A stretch of 64,000 nt of DNA from Desulforegulaceae bacterium (GCA_034006035.1 JAVETN010000007.1:1-64000); one strand, 5' to 3'; shown: positions 1 through 9,300, numbered from the stretch's first letter. The notes: generated by a model not told the origin, from the sequence alone. Numbers and translations are program-made.

Positions 1-2
1 AA

Positions 3-118
3 TTCGGTGGCGATGGAGTAAGGGTCACACCCGTAACCATCCCGAACACGGAAGTTAAGCCTTAGATCGCCGATGGTACTGCATGGTAGACTATGTGGGA
101 GAGTAGGACGCTGCCGGA
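3..118 (+). rRNA. rrf: 5S ribosomal RNA
   Basis: The conserved loop with CCGAACACGGAAGTTAAG and the 3' part GGGAGAGTAGG are both present, and the two ends pair (TCGGTGGC with GCTGCCGGA) to close helix I. The length of about 116 nt is normal for 5S. It stands at the window edge and is followed at once by a strong terminator, so it is probably the last gene of a 16S-23S-5S operon that lies to the left. The exact 5' end is uncertain by one or two bases. Confidence 0.95.
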
Positions 119-128
119 TAAAATATAC

Positions 129-167
129 AAACCCCTGAAGAATTTATTCTTCAGGGGTTTTTTATTT
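129..167 (+). terminator. rRNA operon intrinsic terminator
   Basis: A perfect 15-bp stem (129-143 with 146-160, core CCCCTGAAGAA) with a 2-nt loop is followed by a T-run at 161-167. It lies 10 nt after the 5S gene. Confidence 0.92.
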
Positions 168-248
168 GGTGGAATTGAATTTTGGGCTTGGACTTGTTGT
201 GGGTGTTTTTTTGCAACCGAAATTTGACCCACCTAAAGTATAAACCTT

Positions 249-331
249 GCAGGTTCCCAGGCTTTGATTTAGACTCGAACTCGTTGCGGGCTCGTTCCCA
301 AGCTCCAGTTTGTGAATGTAACCATATGAAA
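249..331. repeat. Degenerate GTTCCCAAGCTCC-type repeat
   Basis: This stretch after the rRNA terminator holds GGTTCCCAGGCTTTG, then ACTCGTTGCGGGCTCGTTCC and CAAGCTCCAG. The same word order (CGTTGCGG, CTCGTT, CCAAGCTCC) returns at 18484-18560, and shorter pieces occur at 18119-18161, 19549-19640 and 25860. No coding signal that I trust overlaps it. It looks like a dispersed, eroded intergenic repeat of the REP/BIME kind. Confidence 0.5.
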
Positions 332-436
332 TAACAGGACTTATTCATGCTGACCCATGAGATTTGAAAAATTAAATCCCAAGGGTGTTAATAATTAAGA
401 CTGGAAACTTTTAAATAAATTATTTATAAAATAAAT

Positions 437-685
437 TCATTTTGTCAGCTTATATTTTTCAAAAAAATAGCCGCTGGATTCCTCAATATAGTCCCCTTCA
501 CACCAATAACCAAGAGCAGCGGCTTTGTTGGATAATTCAACAGGGTCATAAACCTTTGTTCCGTCATCAAGTTTTGTGCTAATTTCTTCTATTTTATTAA
601 GCTCTTCATCTGTAACAAAAAAAAACTTTTCATTTTTTTTTATTGAATTGTTTTTTCTTTCTAAAAGTTCTTTTAAAGTCTCCAT
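437..685 (-). CDS. Small hypothetical protein (82 aa)
   Basis: An 82-residue acidic and lysine-rich protein that I do not recognise. There is no signal peptide, membrane segment or metal motif; the one cysteine is in the WCEGDY stretch. A good ribosome binding site (GGAGG, 5 nt before the ATG) supports translation. It follows the aldo/keto reductase gene on the same strand with a 51-nt gap and could be its last operon member. Function unknown. Confidence 0.55.
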   Translation of the reverse strand: METLKELLERKNNSIKKNEKFFFVTDEELNKIEEISTKLDDGTKVYDPVELSNKAAALGYWCEGDYIEESSGYFFEKYKLTK

Positions 686-736
686 TTTTCCTCCAGTTAT
701 ATAATTGATTATATCAATTAATAATATAAAAATTAT

Positions 737-1693
737 TTATCCCCACATTATAGGGCTTTCTTCTGTTAAACTGATAAAGTCTTTTGATTTTTTATTTATA
801 AAATCCATAATTTCTAAAGAAAGGTCTATGTTTAATGCTTTTGAGTTTTCCTTTGACTGTTCTTTATTTCTAGCCCCGGCAATTGCAGCGGTGTTTTCAT
901 GCTTTTTTACCCAGGCAAGGGCAAGTTCTGAAAGTGAAATACCAAGGTTGGATGCAATTGGTTTCAGGTCTTCAATAATTTCAAGGGCTTTTTCAAAAGT
1001 TTCGCCTTGGAAAAGTTTATTTGAGGCTCGGTTATCTTTTTTGTCAAATTTATGGTCTTTTTTAAATTTGCCTGATAAAAGCCCTTGGGCCATTGATGAA
1101 TATGAAAGTATTGTGATCTTATTTTCTAAGCAAAAAGGCATTAAATCTTTTTCAATATGCCTCCATAAAATCGAGTAGGGCGGCTGAACAGAATCTATCC
1201 GGGAAAAGTTCAAGGCTTCTTTTAATTGCTCCCTGGAAAAGTTTGAAACTCCTATAGCTCTTATTTTTCCTTGTTCCTTAAGTTTTTTCATTGCTTCAAG
1301 GGTTTCTGAAACAGGAATTCTTTTGGAGCCGAAACTTCCTGCAGGCCAGTGAATCTGATAAAGATCTATATAATCAGTATCAAGATTTTTTAATGACTTT
1401 TCACAGGCTGAAACAAGTTTTTCCTTTGAAAGGTTGTGGGGAGCAGCTTTAGTTGCAATAATAACTTTGTCTCTTACATTTTTAAGGGCTTTTCCAAGAA
1501 TTCTTTCTGAATGACCTTTCCCATACATTTCAGCGGTGTCAAAAGTTGTGATATTGTTCTCATAGGCAGTTGTTATTGCCTCAATGCTGTCTGAATCCTG
1601 AATCCCTGTCCACATTTGCTTTCCTGTCTGCCAGGTTCCCATTATAATCTTTGAAATTTTAATATCAGTTGACCCAAGGTTTAAAAAATTCAT
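737..1693 (-). CDS. Aldo/keto reductase
   Basis: A 318-residue soluble (alpha/beta)8-barrel NAD(P)H-dependent oxidoreductase of the aldo/keto reductase superfamily, which reduces aldehydes or ketones to alcohols. The catalytic tetrad is visible: Asp52 and Tyr57 in FDTAEMYGKG, Lys82 in IIATKAAP and His115 in YQIHWP. The C-terminal GARN motif fits the coenzyme-binding site. Length is normal for the YdhF/YajO-like bacterial members. It follows copA on the same strand but a terminator-like hairpin lies between them, so separate transcription is likely. The physiological substrate cannot be told from sequence. Confidence 0.9.
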   Translation of the reverse strand: MNFLNLGSTDIKISKIIMGTWQTGKQMWTGIQDSDSIEAITTAYENNITTFDTAEMYGKGHSERILGKALKNVRDKVIIATKAAPHNLSKEKLVSACEKSLKNLDTDYIDLYQIHWPAGSFGSKRIPVSETLEAMKKLKEQGKIRAIGVSNFSREQLKEALNFSRIDSVQPPYSILWRHIEKDLMPFCLENKITILSYSSMAQGLLSGKFKKDHKFDKKDNRASNKLFQGETFEKALEIIEDLKPIASNLGISLSELALAWVKKHENTAAIAGARNKEQSKENSKALNIDLSLEIMDFINKKSKDFISLTEESPIMWG

Positions 1694-1708
1694 TTTTGCT
1701 CCATTGTT

Positions 1709-1752
1709 ATAAAAAATAAATCAAGCCGACAAACAAAGTTATTCGGCCTGAT
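1709..1752 (-). terminator. Intrinsic terminator after copA
   Basis: On the minus strand a 10-bp stem (1752-1743 with 1729-1720, one G-U pair) is followed by a T-rich run. It lies 72 nt beyond the copA stop and just before the aldo/keto reductase gene. Confidence 0.6.
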
Positions 1753-1824
1753 AAAGTAAATTCTGTACCCAAGTTTAATTGTATTCCAAAGTTTGTCCAG
1801 TGGATAAAATTGTGTTTTTTAAAA

Positions 1825-4254
1825 TCAGTTAATATTATCCCTGCTTTTGTAGAGTAAAAGACTGCTGCTTACAACCATTATGCTGCTCATGCTCATTGCA
1901 AATGCTGCAACCATAGGGTTGAGTTGCCTAATCCAATCTGGCATTTCAGGGAATGGGGCAAGTATCCCTGCTGCAATAGGAATAAGAAGGATATTGTAGA
2001 CAAAAGCCCAGAAAAGGTTCAATTTTATAGTCTTAAGAGTTTTTTTGCTAAGCCTTATACAATAGGGCAAAAGTCTCATTTTATGTCCTGGAAGAATTAT
2101 ATCAGCAGATTCTATAGCAACATCAGTTCCTGTTCCAAGGGCTATTCCTGAATGTGCTGTTGCAAGTGCTGGTGCATCGTTTATTCCGTCACCTACCATT
2201 GCAGCAAATCCGTATTTAGCCTGGTAATCTTTTACAAGTTTTGCCTTTGAATCTGGTGTAGCTTCAGCAATATAATCATCAATCCCAAGTGTTTTTGCTG
2301 TATTAGCAGCTGTCTTTTCATTGTCGCCTGTAAGAAGGGTGATTTTTAAGCCTAGATTTTTAAGTTCTTTAATTGCTTGTTTGGAGTCTTCTTTTATTTC
2401 ATCATGAATTTCAAAAACTCCCTTAATTGAATTGTTAGCCGATAAAACAGCGGGAGTGTTTCCCCTTGAATAAACAGTCTCAAGAATTGAAAGAGCTTTT
2501 TTGGGCAGGTTGTCAAACCATCCTGGTTTTCCGATTTTGTATTCAATATTTTCAATTTTCCCCTTTACACCCATTCCGCCGACCTCTTCAAAGTCTGAGC
2601 ATTCAATTATTTCTGCATTTTCACTGATTCCTTTTTTTGTAATAGCAGAAGAAACAGGGTGGTTTGAGTTTTTTTCAATTGAGGTTGCTATGCTTAGCAG
2701 TTTTTCTTCATCAAAATCCTTGTCAATTTTATAAATATTTAAAACAGAGGGTTCACCTTTTGTAAGAGTTCCGGTTTTATCAATAATAATAGTTTTTACT
2801 GAAGCAAGTTTTTGAATAGCTTTGCCTGACTTGAATAAAACCCCTGAAACAGCTCCTTTTCCTGCTCCTGCCATAAGTGCTGTTGGGGTTGCAAGCCCAA
2901 GAGCACATGGGCATGCTATCACAAGAACTGCTGTTAGCCTTACAATTGAAGCTGTAAAATCGCCTGTAAAAAAATACCAGATGGAAAAAGTAATAATTGC
3001 TGAAATAATTACAAATGGGACAAAAACAGCGGCAACTCTGTCTGCAACTTCTTGAACAGGGGCTTTACTGCCTTGTGCATGCCTTACAATTTCAACTATT
3101 TTTGCAAGAACACTATCTTTTCCTATAGCTGTTGCTTTTATTTTTATTAATCCGTTTATGTTTAAAGTTCCACCTGTTACAAGGTCTCCTGGGTTTTTAT
3201 CAGCAGGAAGAGACTCACCTGTGAGCATGGATTCGTTAATAGCGGACTTTCCATAAACAATTTCTCCGTCAACAGGGATGTTTTCACCTGGTTTTACAAT
3301 AATAATATCGTTAACTTCTATTTCTGAAAGATTTTTGCTTTCAGTTGTTCCGTCTTTATTTTCCTTTAAAACCTTTTTGGGAGTAAGATCTAAAAGTTTT
3401 TTTACAGCTTCTCCTGTTTTTCCTTTTGTTCTTGCTTCAAGCATTTTACCAAGCTTGATAAGAGTTATTATAACTGCTGACGTTTCAAAATAAAGATGGT
3501 CCCCTTTGAAAGAAGTAAATAAGATCACTGTAGAATAAAAATATGCAGCCGAGGAACCAAGAGCCACAAGAACATCCATATTGGAAGACCCGTTTTTAAG
3601 ACTGGTGTATGCACCTTTATAATAATCAAAGCCAGTGAAAAACTGAACCGGTGTTGCAAGAATGAAAAGAAGCAGACCCATTAAAAAAGACTCAGGATAT
3701 GAAGGAAGAAGATTGGTCATATCAGCTGTCATGGAAACAAGGAATAAAGGTATGGTAAAAACAAGGCCTGTTATAAATTTAATTTTTTGATTTTTAGCTT
3801 CTTTTAAGTCTTGTGAAAGAAAGTCTTCATTATCTTTTATTTCAAAGGCTTTAAATCCTATGGACTCAATTTTTTTTATAATCTCATCAATTGAAATGAT
3901 TGAATCAATGTATTCTATTGCAAGAGTTTCATCTCCAAGGTTTACGTTTGCAATGATAATTCCAAATATAGAGTTGAGATTTTTCTCTATGCTCATTGAA
4001 CAATTTGTGCAGTGCATTCCTGAAATTTTTAAAAAACTTGTTTTTGTTAGAAGTTTGAATCCGGCATCTATTACAGAGTTGTTTATTTGATGTAAAACTT
4101 CCGGGTTTTCTTTTTTTAAACTGAAATTTAAGGATTCATCAGCATAGCTTACATTTATATTTTCTGGGGATTCAAGTTTAGAGATTTTTTTTTCAACACT
4201 GGCAGCACAGTTGTTGCAATGCATTCCATTAATTGGAATTCTGTAGTTTTTCAC
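1825..4254 (-). CDS. copA: Copper-exporting P1B-type ATPase
   Basis: An inner-membrane heavy-metal ATPase that pumps Cu(I) out of the cytoplasm. Two N-terminal HMA metal-binding domains carry GMHCNNC and GMHCTNC. Then come the TGES actuator motif, the CPC motif in the sixth membrane helix (ACPCALGLATP), the phosphorylation site DKTGTLT and the hinge GDGINDAP. CPC and the paired CxxC domains point to Cu rather than Zn. I prefer the GTG start at 4254, because AAAGGTGG sits just upstream; the ATG at 4269 (814 aa) has no visible ribosome binding site. The gene diverges from the metE riboswitch, and a TTGACA box lies on the minus strand at about 4323-4318. No chaperone or regulator is adjacent. 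Confidence 0.93.
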   Translation of the reverse strand: MKNYRIPINGMHCNNCAASVEKKISKLESPENINVSYADESLNFSLKKENPEVLHQINNSVIDAGFKLLTKTSFLKISGMHCTNCSMSIEKNLNSIFGIIIANVNLGDETLAIEYIDSIISIDEIIKKIESIGFKAFEIKDNEDFLSQDLKEAKNQKIKFITGLVFTIPLFLVSMTADMTNLLPSYPESFLMGLLLFILATPVQFFTGFDYYKGAYTSLKNGSSNMDVLVALGSSAAYFYSTVILFTSFKGDHLYFETSAVIITLIKLGKMLEARTKGKTGEAVKKLLDLTPKKVLKENKDGTTESKNLSEIEVNDIIIVKPGENIPVDGEIVYGKSAINESMLTGESLPADKNPGDLVTGGTLNINGLIKIKATAIGKDSVLAKIVEIVRHAQGSKAPVQEVADRVAAVFVPFVIISAIITFSIWYFFTGDFTASIVRLTAVLVIACPCALGLATPTALMAGAGKGAVSGVLFKSGKAIQKLASVKTIIIDKTGTLTKGEPSVLNIYKIDKDFDEEKLLSIATSIEKNSNHPVSSAITKKGISENAEIIECSDFEEVGGMGVKGKIENIEYKIGKPGWFDNLPKKALSILETVYSRGNTPAVLSANNSIKGVFEIHDEIKEDSKQAIKELKNLGLKITLLTGDNEKTAANTAKTLGIDDYIAEATPDSKAKLVKDYQAKYGFAAMVGDGINDAPALATAHSGIALGTGTDVAIESADIILPGHKMRLLPYCIRLSKKTLKTIKLNLFWAFVYNILLIPIAAGILAPFPEMPDWIRQLNPMVAAFAMSMSSIMVVSSSLLLYKSRDNIN

Positions 4255-4391
4255 AAATCCACCTTTCATTTAAAGATTTAATGCCATGTCTATAGAAAGT
4301 AAACTTGTTTAATTTAATGTCAATCGTTTTGTTTGCAATTGAAAGAAGTTTTTAGAATCAATTTAGGTCTCACCCTTAAAGGTTTTGGTTG

Positions 4392-4420
4392 TTGACAATA
4401 GTTAAATCCAGATGTATCTA
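4392..4420 (+). promoter_or_regulatory. Candidate sigma-70 promoter for the metE leader
   Basis: TTGACA at 4392-4397 is separated by 17 nt from TATCTA at 4415-4420. The -35 is perfect and the -10 is weak (3 of 6). It lies just ahead of the riboswitch, which is where a promoter is needed. Confidence 0.35.
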
Positions 4421-4640
4421 TATATCAACATAAATTGATATATTCAGAAACGGAAAACGGTGAAATTCCGTTGCGGACGCGCCGCTGTTACCGGAGCTAA
4501 TTTTTACCTGAAAAAGCAATTGATATTTTTATCTGAAAATTTACTTAGTTCAGGTTTGCAAATTGTCACTGGATTTTAAAATTCGGGAAGGCAAATTGTT
4601 AAAAAAGGCCGGAAGCCAGAAGACGACTGAATACAATCTT
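4415..4640 (+). promoter_or_regulatory. Cobalamin riboswitch
   Basis: The conserved B12-riboswitch words occur in the right order: GGAAAACGGTGAAATTCCG at about 4452, GCGGACGCGCCGCTGTTACC and GGAGC, then GTCACTGG at 4564, CGGGAAGGC at 4583, and the B12 box GGAAGCCAGAAGACGACTG at about 4611-4629. It lies 95-100 nt before metE. By family knowledge, cobalamin binding turns off the gene downstream, so metE would be made only when B12 is scarce. I do not see a strong intrinsic terminator between it and metE, so control may be at translation initiation. Outer boundaries are approximate. Confidence 0.9.
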
Positions 4641-4733
4641 GCAGATTTGTCTCGCGTTACAGGCAAAATTATTGTTTTTTATAACCTGAGCGTTTCACTT
4701 CTGCTTCTTTAAACTTTTGTAAAGGAGCAAAAA

Positions 4734-7013
4734 ATGAAGTCACACATTTTAGGATTTCCCTCAATAGGGGAAAAAAGAGAGCTTAAAAAGGCCCTTGAGT
4801 CGTTTTGGAAAAAAGAAATTTCATTTCAAGATCTTGAAAACAAAGCTGAAGGTATCAAAATTTTTAACTGGGAATTACAAAAGTCCAGCGGATTAACTTA
4901 TGTTACCACAGGTGATTTTTCTCTTTATGATAATATCCTTGATACTACCTCAATGCTTGGGCTTGTTCCTTCTAGATTTGGATTTAAAAGGGAAAATATT
5001 TATCCAAAGTATTATTTTGACATGGCAAGGGGGAATCAGAAAAAAAATATTTTACCCCTTGAAATGAAAAAATGGTTTAATACAAATTATCATTATATGG
5101 TTCCTGAGTTTGAAAAAAACTTAAGACCTTTAAAATCTTCACAAAAAATTATTTCTGAAACAAGGCTTTGCAGTCAACTTGGTTATAATCCAAAACCTGT
5201 TCTTACAGGAGCCTTTACCTATCTTTTGTCAGGAAATGAAATAAAGGGGTTTGAAAGGTTTGAACTTCTTGATGAAATTTTAAATATTTATTGTGAAATA
5301 GTAAAAGAGCTTTCAAATTATACAGATCTTATTCAGATTGATGAGCCAATTCTTTCAACTGATATTGATGTAAATATAAAAAAAGATTTTAAGTGTTTTT
5401 ACAAAAAACTTAAAAAAGCGTCCGGGAATTCAAAAATAATGATTGCATCATATTTTGATGAATTAAGGGAAAATTTAGATCTTATTTTTGACTGTGGTAT
5501 TGATGGAATACATTTTGATTTTGTTAATCAAAATAAAGATCTGGAAAAATTAAGTTCAGATCTGCCTGAAAATATGTTTTTATCCCTTGGAATTATAAAC
5601 GGAAAAAATGTCTGGATAAATAACCTTGAAAATTCAATTGAAATTTTAAGCGGTTTTAAAAAAAGATTTAAAAATGAAATTATGGTTTCTACTTCATGTT
5701 CGCTTAAACATGTTCCTGTAAATCTTGAAAATGAAACTTTAATGGATGAAAATATTAAATCTCTTTTTTCATTTGCAAAACAAAAAATTATTGAAACTTC
5801 ATTTCTTGGCAGGGCATTGGATGGAAATATTGATAATACTTTTCTTGAGAAAAATAAAAAAGCCTTTGAATTTAAAAAAAGCAGCAAAAAGTTAAATATT
5901 GAAAGAGTTCGAACCAGAGTAAAAAATATTACAGATCAAATGTTTGAAAGAAAATCTCCTTTTGAAAAGAGAATAAAAATTCAAAAAGAAAAATTAAATC
6001 TACCTATTTTTCCTGTAACAACAATTGGTTCTTTTCCACAGACTCCAGATATAAGAAAGCAAAGACAAAAATTCAAAAAAGGGGATATTTCAAAATCAGA
6101 ATATAATAATTTCATTGAGTCTAAAATTGATGAAATGATAGATTTTCAGGAAAAAACAGGGCTTGATGTTTTTGTCCATGGTGAACCTGAGCGAAATGAC
6201 ATGGTTGAATATTTTGGTGAAAATCTGGAAGGTTTTATAATTAGTCAAAATGGGTGGGTTCAAAGTTATGGAAGCAGATGTGTAAAGCCTCCTGTAATTT
6301 ATGGGGATATTGAAAGACTAAGTCCTGTAACTTTAAACTGGATTAATTATGCTTCCTCAAAAACAGACAAAATAGTCAAGGGGATGCTCACAGGGCCTGT
6401 TACAATTTATTGCTGGAGTTTTCCAAGGGATGATATTTCAAAAAAAGAGATTTTATTTCAGCTTGGTCTTGCAATAAGAGATGAAGTTTGTGATCTGGAA
6501 AAATCAGGAATTAAAATAATTCAGATTGACGAAGCTGCTTTAAGAGAAGGGCTTCCTTTAAGAAAATCAAAACATGAAGATTACCTTGAAACAGCTGTTA
6601 ATTCTTTTTGTCTTGCATCTTCAGGTGTTGGAGATGAAACTCAGATCCACACACATATGTGTTATAGTGAGTTTAATTCAATAATTGAGTGGATTGCAAA
6701 AATGGATGCAGATGTTATTACTATTGAAGCATCCAGAAGTAAAATGAAGCTTCTTGATGCATTCAAAAAATTTAATTATCCAAATGAAGCAGGGCCGGGC
6801 GTTTATGATATTCATTCCCCAAGAATTCCAGAAACCGAAGAAATTGTAAATCTTTTAAAACTTGCCCTTGAAACAGTTCCTGCCAACAAATTATGGGTAA
6901 ATCCTGATTGCGGGCTTAAAACAAGGGGATGGGATGAAACTGAAAAGTCTCTTAAAAATTTAGTAAAGGCTGCTCAAATTTTGAGAAAAGAATATGAAAA
7001 TATTATCATTTAA
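4734..7013 (+). CDS. metE: Cobalamin-independent methionine synthase
   Basis: Transfers the methyl group of 5-methyltetrahydropteroyl-triglutamate to homocysteine, giving methionine, in the cytosol. At 759 residues it is the normal length and has both barrels: N-terminal MetE_N and, from about residue 425 (FPVTTIGSFPQT), the C-terminal catalytic barrel. All four zinc/homocysteine ligands are present: His641 and Cys643 (IHTHMCYSEF), Glu665 (TIEASR) and Cys726 (NPDCGLKTRGW). A ribosome binding site AAAGGAG lies 7 nt ahead of the ATG. It is a single gene behind a cobalamin riboswitch, and is closed by a shared bidirectional terminator. Confidence 0.97.
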   Translation: MKSHILGFPSIGEKRELKKALESFWKKEISFQDLENKAEGIKIFNWELQKSSGLTYVTTGDFSLYDNILDTTSMLGLVPSRFGFKRENIYPKYYFDMARGNQKKNILPLEMKKWFNTNYHYMVPEFEKNLRPLKSSQKIISETRLCSQLGYNPKPVLTGAFTYLLSGNEIKGFERFELLDEILNIYCEIVKELSNYTDLIQIDEPILSTDIDVNIKKDFKCFYKKLKKASGNSKIMIASYFDELRENLDLIFDCGIDGIHFDFVNQNKDLEKLSSDLPENMFLSLGIINGKNVWINNLENSIEILSGFKKRFKNEIMVSTSCSLKHVPVNLENETLMDENIKSLFSFAKQKIIETSFLGRALDGNIDNTFLEKNKKAFEFKKSSKKLNIERVRTRVKNITDQMFERKSPFEKRIKIQKEKLNLPIFPVTTIGSFPQTPDIRKQRQKFKKGDISKSEYNNFIESKIDEMIDFQEKTGLDVFVHGEPERNDMVEYFGENLEGFIISQNGWVQSYGSRCVKPPVIYGDIERLSPVTLNWINYASSKTDKIVKGMLTGPVTIYCWSFPRDDISKKEILFQLGLAIRDEVCDLEKSGIKIIQIDEAALREGLPLRKSKHEDYLETAVNSFCLASSGVGDETQIHTHMCYSEFNSIIEWIAKMDADVITIEASRSKMKLLDAFKKFNYPNEAGPGVYDIHSPRIPETEEIVNLLKLALETVPANKLWVNPDCGLKTRGWDETEKSLKNLVKAAQILRKEYENIII

Positions 7014-7044
7014 TTGGGTAAATCCAAGGTTTAAATAAAATATT

Positions 7045-7080
7045 AAATTCTCCTGATTCAGATAGTCAGGAGAATTTTAA
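7045..7080. terminator. Bidirectional terminator between metE and hisHF
   Basis: A perfect 12-bp stem, 7045-7056 with 7066-7077 (core TTCTCCTGA), with a 9-nt loop and A/T runs on both sides. It serves two convergent genes. Confidence 0.75.
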
Positions 7081-7083
7081 AAA

Positions 7084-8667
7084 TCAGTAAATTTTTCTAA
7101 CCTCAACACCTGTTTTTTCAAGGTGTTTTTTTACATCTTCAATTTCAACTTCTTTTCTATGAAAAATTCCTGCTGCAAGACCTGCTTCAACTTTTGTTTT
7201 TGAAAAAACCTCTTCAAAATGTTCAACTTTTCCAGCACCACTTGAAGCAATAACAGGAATGGAAACCTTTTTTTTCACAAGGTTTATAAGGTTTATGTCA
7301 AAACCTGAGTTAGTTCCATCTTTGTCTATTGAATTGACAAGAATTTCACCCGCACCAAGTTCCTGACAGATTTTGGCTAGAGTAGGAGCGTCAATATCTC
7401 TTCCTTCTCTTCCACCTTTTACAGTGCATTGATACCAGCAGTATTCTTCTCCGTTTGGGCCTTTTTCATCTGATTTTATTACCTGATGTTTTTTTGCATC
7501 TTCAGGAGAGTTAACATAAACTTTTTTAGGATCAATTGAAATTACAACAGCCTGACTTCCATAAACAGCTGAAATTTGTTCTATTGAAGACTTTCCTGTT
7601 TTATTTTTTGTTTTTAGATATTCTTCTGCAATAATTACAGCATCACTTCCAATGGAAATTTTATCTGCTCCTGACCTGAAATATTGTGAAGCAACTTCAA
7701 GGGAAGAATAGAAATTATTATCTTTGTCTGTAAAATCCCGTATTCCTCCGCCTATGGTAAGGGGTACAAAAACATTTTCAGAAGTTTTTTTAAGGACTTC
7801 TATCATGGGCAGATCTTTTAAGGGAAAATCCCTGAATCCAGTTATATTTAAAAATGTAATTTCATCAGCGCCTTCATTATAATATCTTTTGGCAAGTTCA
7901 ACAGGTTTACCAAGATTTCTGACATCACCTTTTTCTCTTACATCGTATTGGTCACCTTTAGTTACTATAAGATCACCCTGGTCATTTGACCTCACATCAA
8001 GGCAGGCTATAATTCTTTTTGCAAAGCCTTTTCCCTTTGTTGGAGTATTAAAAAAAGAAAATATTTTTTTATCTGAAATAAAGTTTTCTATAATCTTTAG
8101 ACCGGCATGGCCGCTTTTTTCAGGGTGGAATTGGGTAGCAATTATATTGTCTTTTTGGATTGCACTTGTAAATTCATAACCATAGTTTGTTGTGGTAAGA
8201 ATATCTGAGCTGTTTTCAGGTGATGCATGATAGGAATGAACAAAATAAAATTTATCATTTTTGTTTAATTCAGAAAAAATAAAAGAATCTTTTTGTATGT
8301 TTAATCCGTTCCAGCCCATATGGGGAATAGAAAGTTCTGTATTAAACTTTTTGACTTTTCCTTTAATTATACCAAGACCTTTTTTATGTGGAGATTCTTC
8401 GCTTTCGTCTAAAAGAGCGTGAAGACCAAGACAGATTCCAAAAAAAGGTTTACCAGACCTGATAAATTCTTTTAAAGGCTCAATGTAATTTTTTTCATCA
8501 AGAATTTTTATCATGCTTTCAAAATTTCCAACTCCAGGGAAAATAAGTTTGTCAGCGGATAAAATGTCTGAAGGAGTTTTCACTATCTTAATATCTGATT
8601 GAAACTGCTTTACTGCATTTATAATGCTTCTTACGTTTCCTGCTCCATAATCAAGTATTGTTATCAT
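7084..8667 (-). CDS. hisHF: Fused imidazole glycerol phosphate synthase (HisH-HisF, HIS7 type)
   Basis: A 527-residue bifunctional enzyme for histidine biosynthesis: a glutaminase domain releases ammonia that a cyclase domain uses to turn PRFAR into imidazole glycerol phosphate and AICAR. Residues 1-205 are HisH, with nucleophile Cys79 in FGICLGLHA and His181/Glu183 in TQFHPEKSG. From about 215 comes HisF, with the acid residues Asp224 (ACLDVR) and Asp379 (ISIDPK). The cyclase half has the long insert typical of fungal and plant HIS7, with LEVASQYFRSGADKISIG and GPNGEEYCWYQCTVKGGRE. Most bacteria have two separate, shorter proteins. No other his gene is adjacent. Confidence 0.95.
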   Translation of the reverse strand: MITILDYGAGNVRSIINAVKQFQSDIKIVKTPSDILSADKLIFPGVGNFESMIKILDEKNYIEPLKEFIRSGKPFFGICLGLHALLDESEESPHKKGLGIIKGKVKKFNTELSIPHMGWNGLNIQKDSFIFSELNKNDKFYFVHSYHASPENSSDILTTTNYGYEFTSAIQKDNIIATQFHPEKSGHAGLKIIENFISDKKIFSFFNTPTKGKGFAKRIIACLDVRSNDQGDLIVTKGDQYDVREKGDVRNLGKPVELAKRYYNEGADEITFLNITGFRDFPLKDLPMIEVLKKTSENVFVPLTIGGGIRDFTDKDNNFYSSLEVASQYFRSGADKISIGSDAVIIAEEYLKTKNKTGKSSIEQISAVYGSQAVVISIDPKKVYVNSPEDAKKHQVIKSDEKGPNGEEYCWYQCTVKGGREGRDIDAPTLAKICQELGAGEILVNSIDKDGTNSGFDINLINLVKKKVSIPVIASSGAGKVEHFEEVFSKTKVEAGLAAGIFHRKEVEIEDVKKHLEKTGVEVRKIY

Positions 8668-8940
8668 TTTAACTCCAGAAATGAATTTATATTAACCTTG
8701 AATTTATTACTTTAGTATTCGCAGAAATACAAGAAGGTTTTGATTTGTGAGGATTTATATGTGCAAAAATTGATGATTTTTGGCTTTGGTGTTTCTTTTT
8801 TTGATATTTTATCAGATTTGTGAATACAAATTGAATATATAAAAAAATAAAAACTCCATAAGAGTTAAGCTGTTTGTTTTGATTTATTGAAATTTAATTG
8901 TGGAGATTGAACCTGGGAGGTTTACTGGGAATTTTGATAA

Positions 8941-8975
8941 AAAAATGGTGCTTTTATTGAAAAAGCACCATTTTT
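8941..8975 (-). terminator. Terminator of the cold-shock gene
   Basis: A perfect 15-bp stem, 8941-8955 with 8961-8975 (core TGGTGCTTTT), 5-nt loop, starting 6 nt beyond the stop codon. T-runs lie within the arms on both strands. The rest of 8668-8940 is the upstream region of hisHF, in which I see no further gene. Confidence 0.85.
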
Positions 8976-8981
8976 TAAATA

Positions 8982-9179
8982 TTATTCAGTTACGTTGATA
9001 GCTGAAGGGCCTTTTGGGCCTTCCTGAATATCAAATGTAACTTTAGCTCCTTCACGAAGTGATTTGAAACCTGTGCTGTTAATTCCTGTGTGATGAACAA
9101 AAACGTCAGTTCCATTTTCTTGTTCAATAAAACCAAATCCTTTTGAGTCGTTAAACCATTTTACTGTTCCACTTGCCAT
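8982..9179 (-). CDS. csp: Cold-shock domain protein
   Basis: A 65-residue single OB-fold protein that binds single-stranded RNA/DNA and acts as an RNA chaperone. It has the RNP1 motif KGFGFI and RNP2 motif DVFVHH, and opens with the usual GTVKWFN. The ribosome binding site is AAGGAAAAG. The mRNA seems to have a leader of a little over 100 nt if the candidate promoter at 9301-9329 is right, as in cspA-type genes, whose leaders act as cold-responsive RNA switches. It ends in its own terminator. Which Csp paralogue this is cannot be told. Confidence 0.96.
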   Translation of the reverse strand: MASGTVKWFNDSKGFGFIEQENGTDVFVHHTGINSTGFKSLREGAKVTFDIQEGPKGPSAINVTE

Positions 9180-9300
9180 TGTGACTTTTCCTTAATTAAT
9201 TGTTTGTACATTTTGTTCGATACTTCAGGTGCTGCCACTTTGTAAATGGATTTCCTTTAATAACGAATCACTAATGTTTCTCGAATTGAGATGTTGACCG

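Noticed and set aside
151-348. A 65-codon minus-strand frame next to the 5S gene
   Set aside because: It starts in a degenerate repeat and ends inside the rRNA terminator, with no ribosome binding site of quality.
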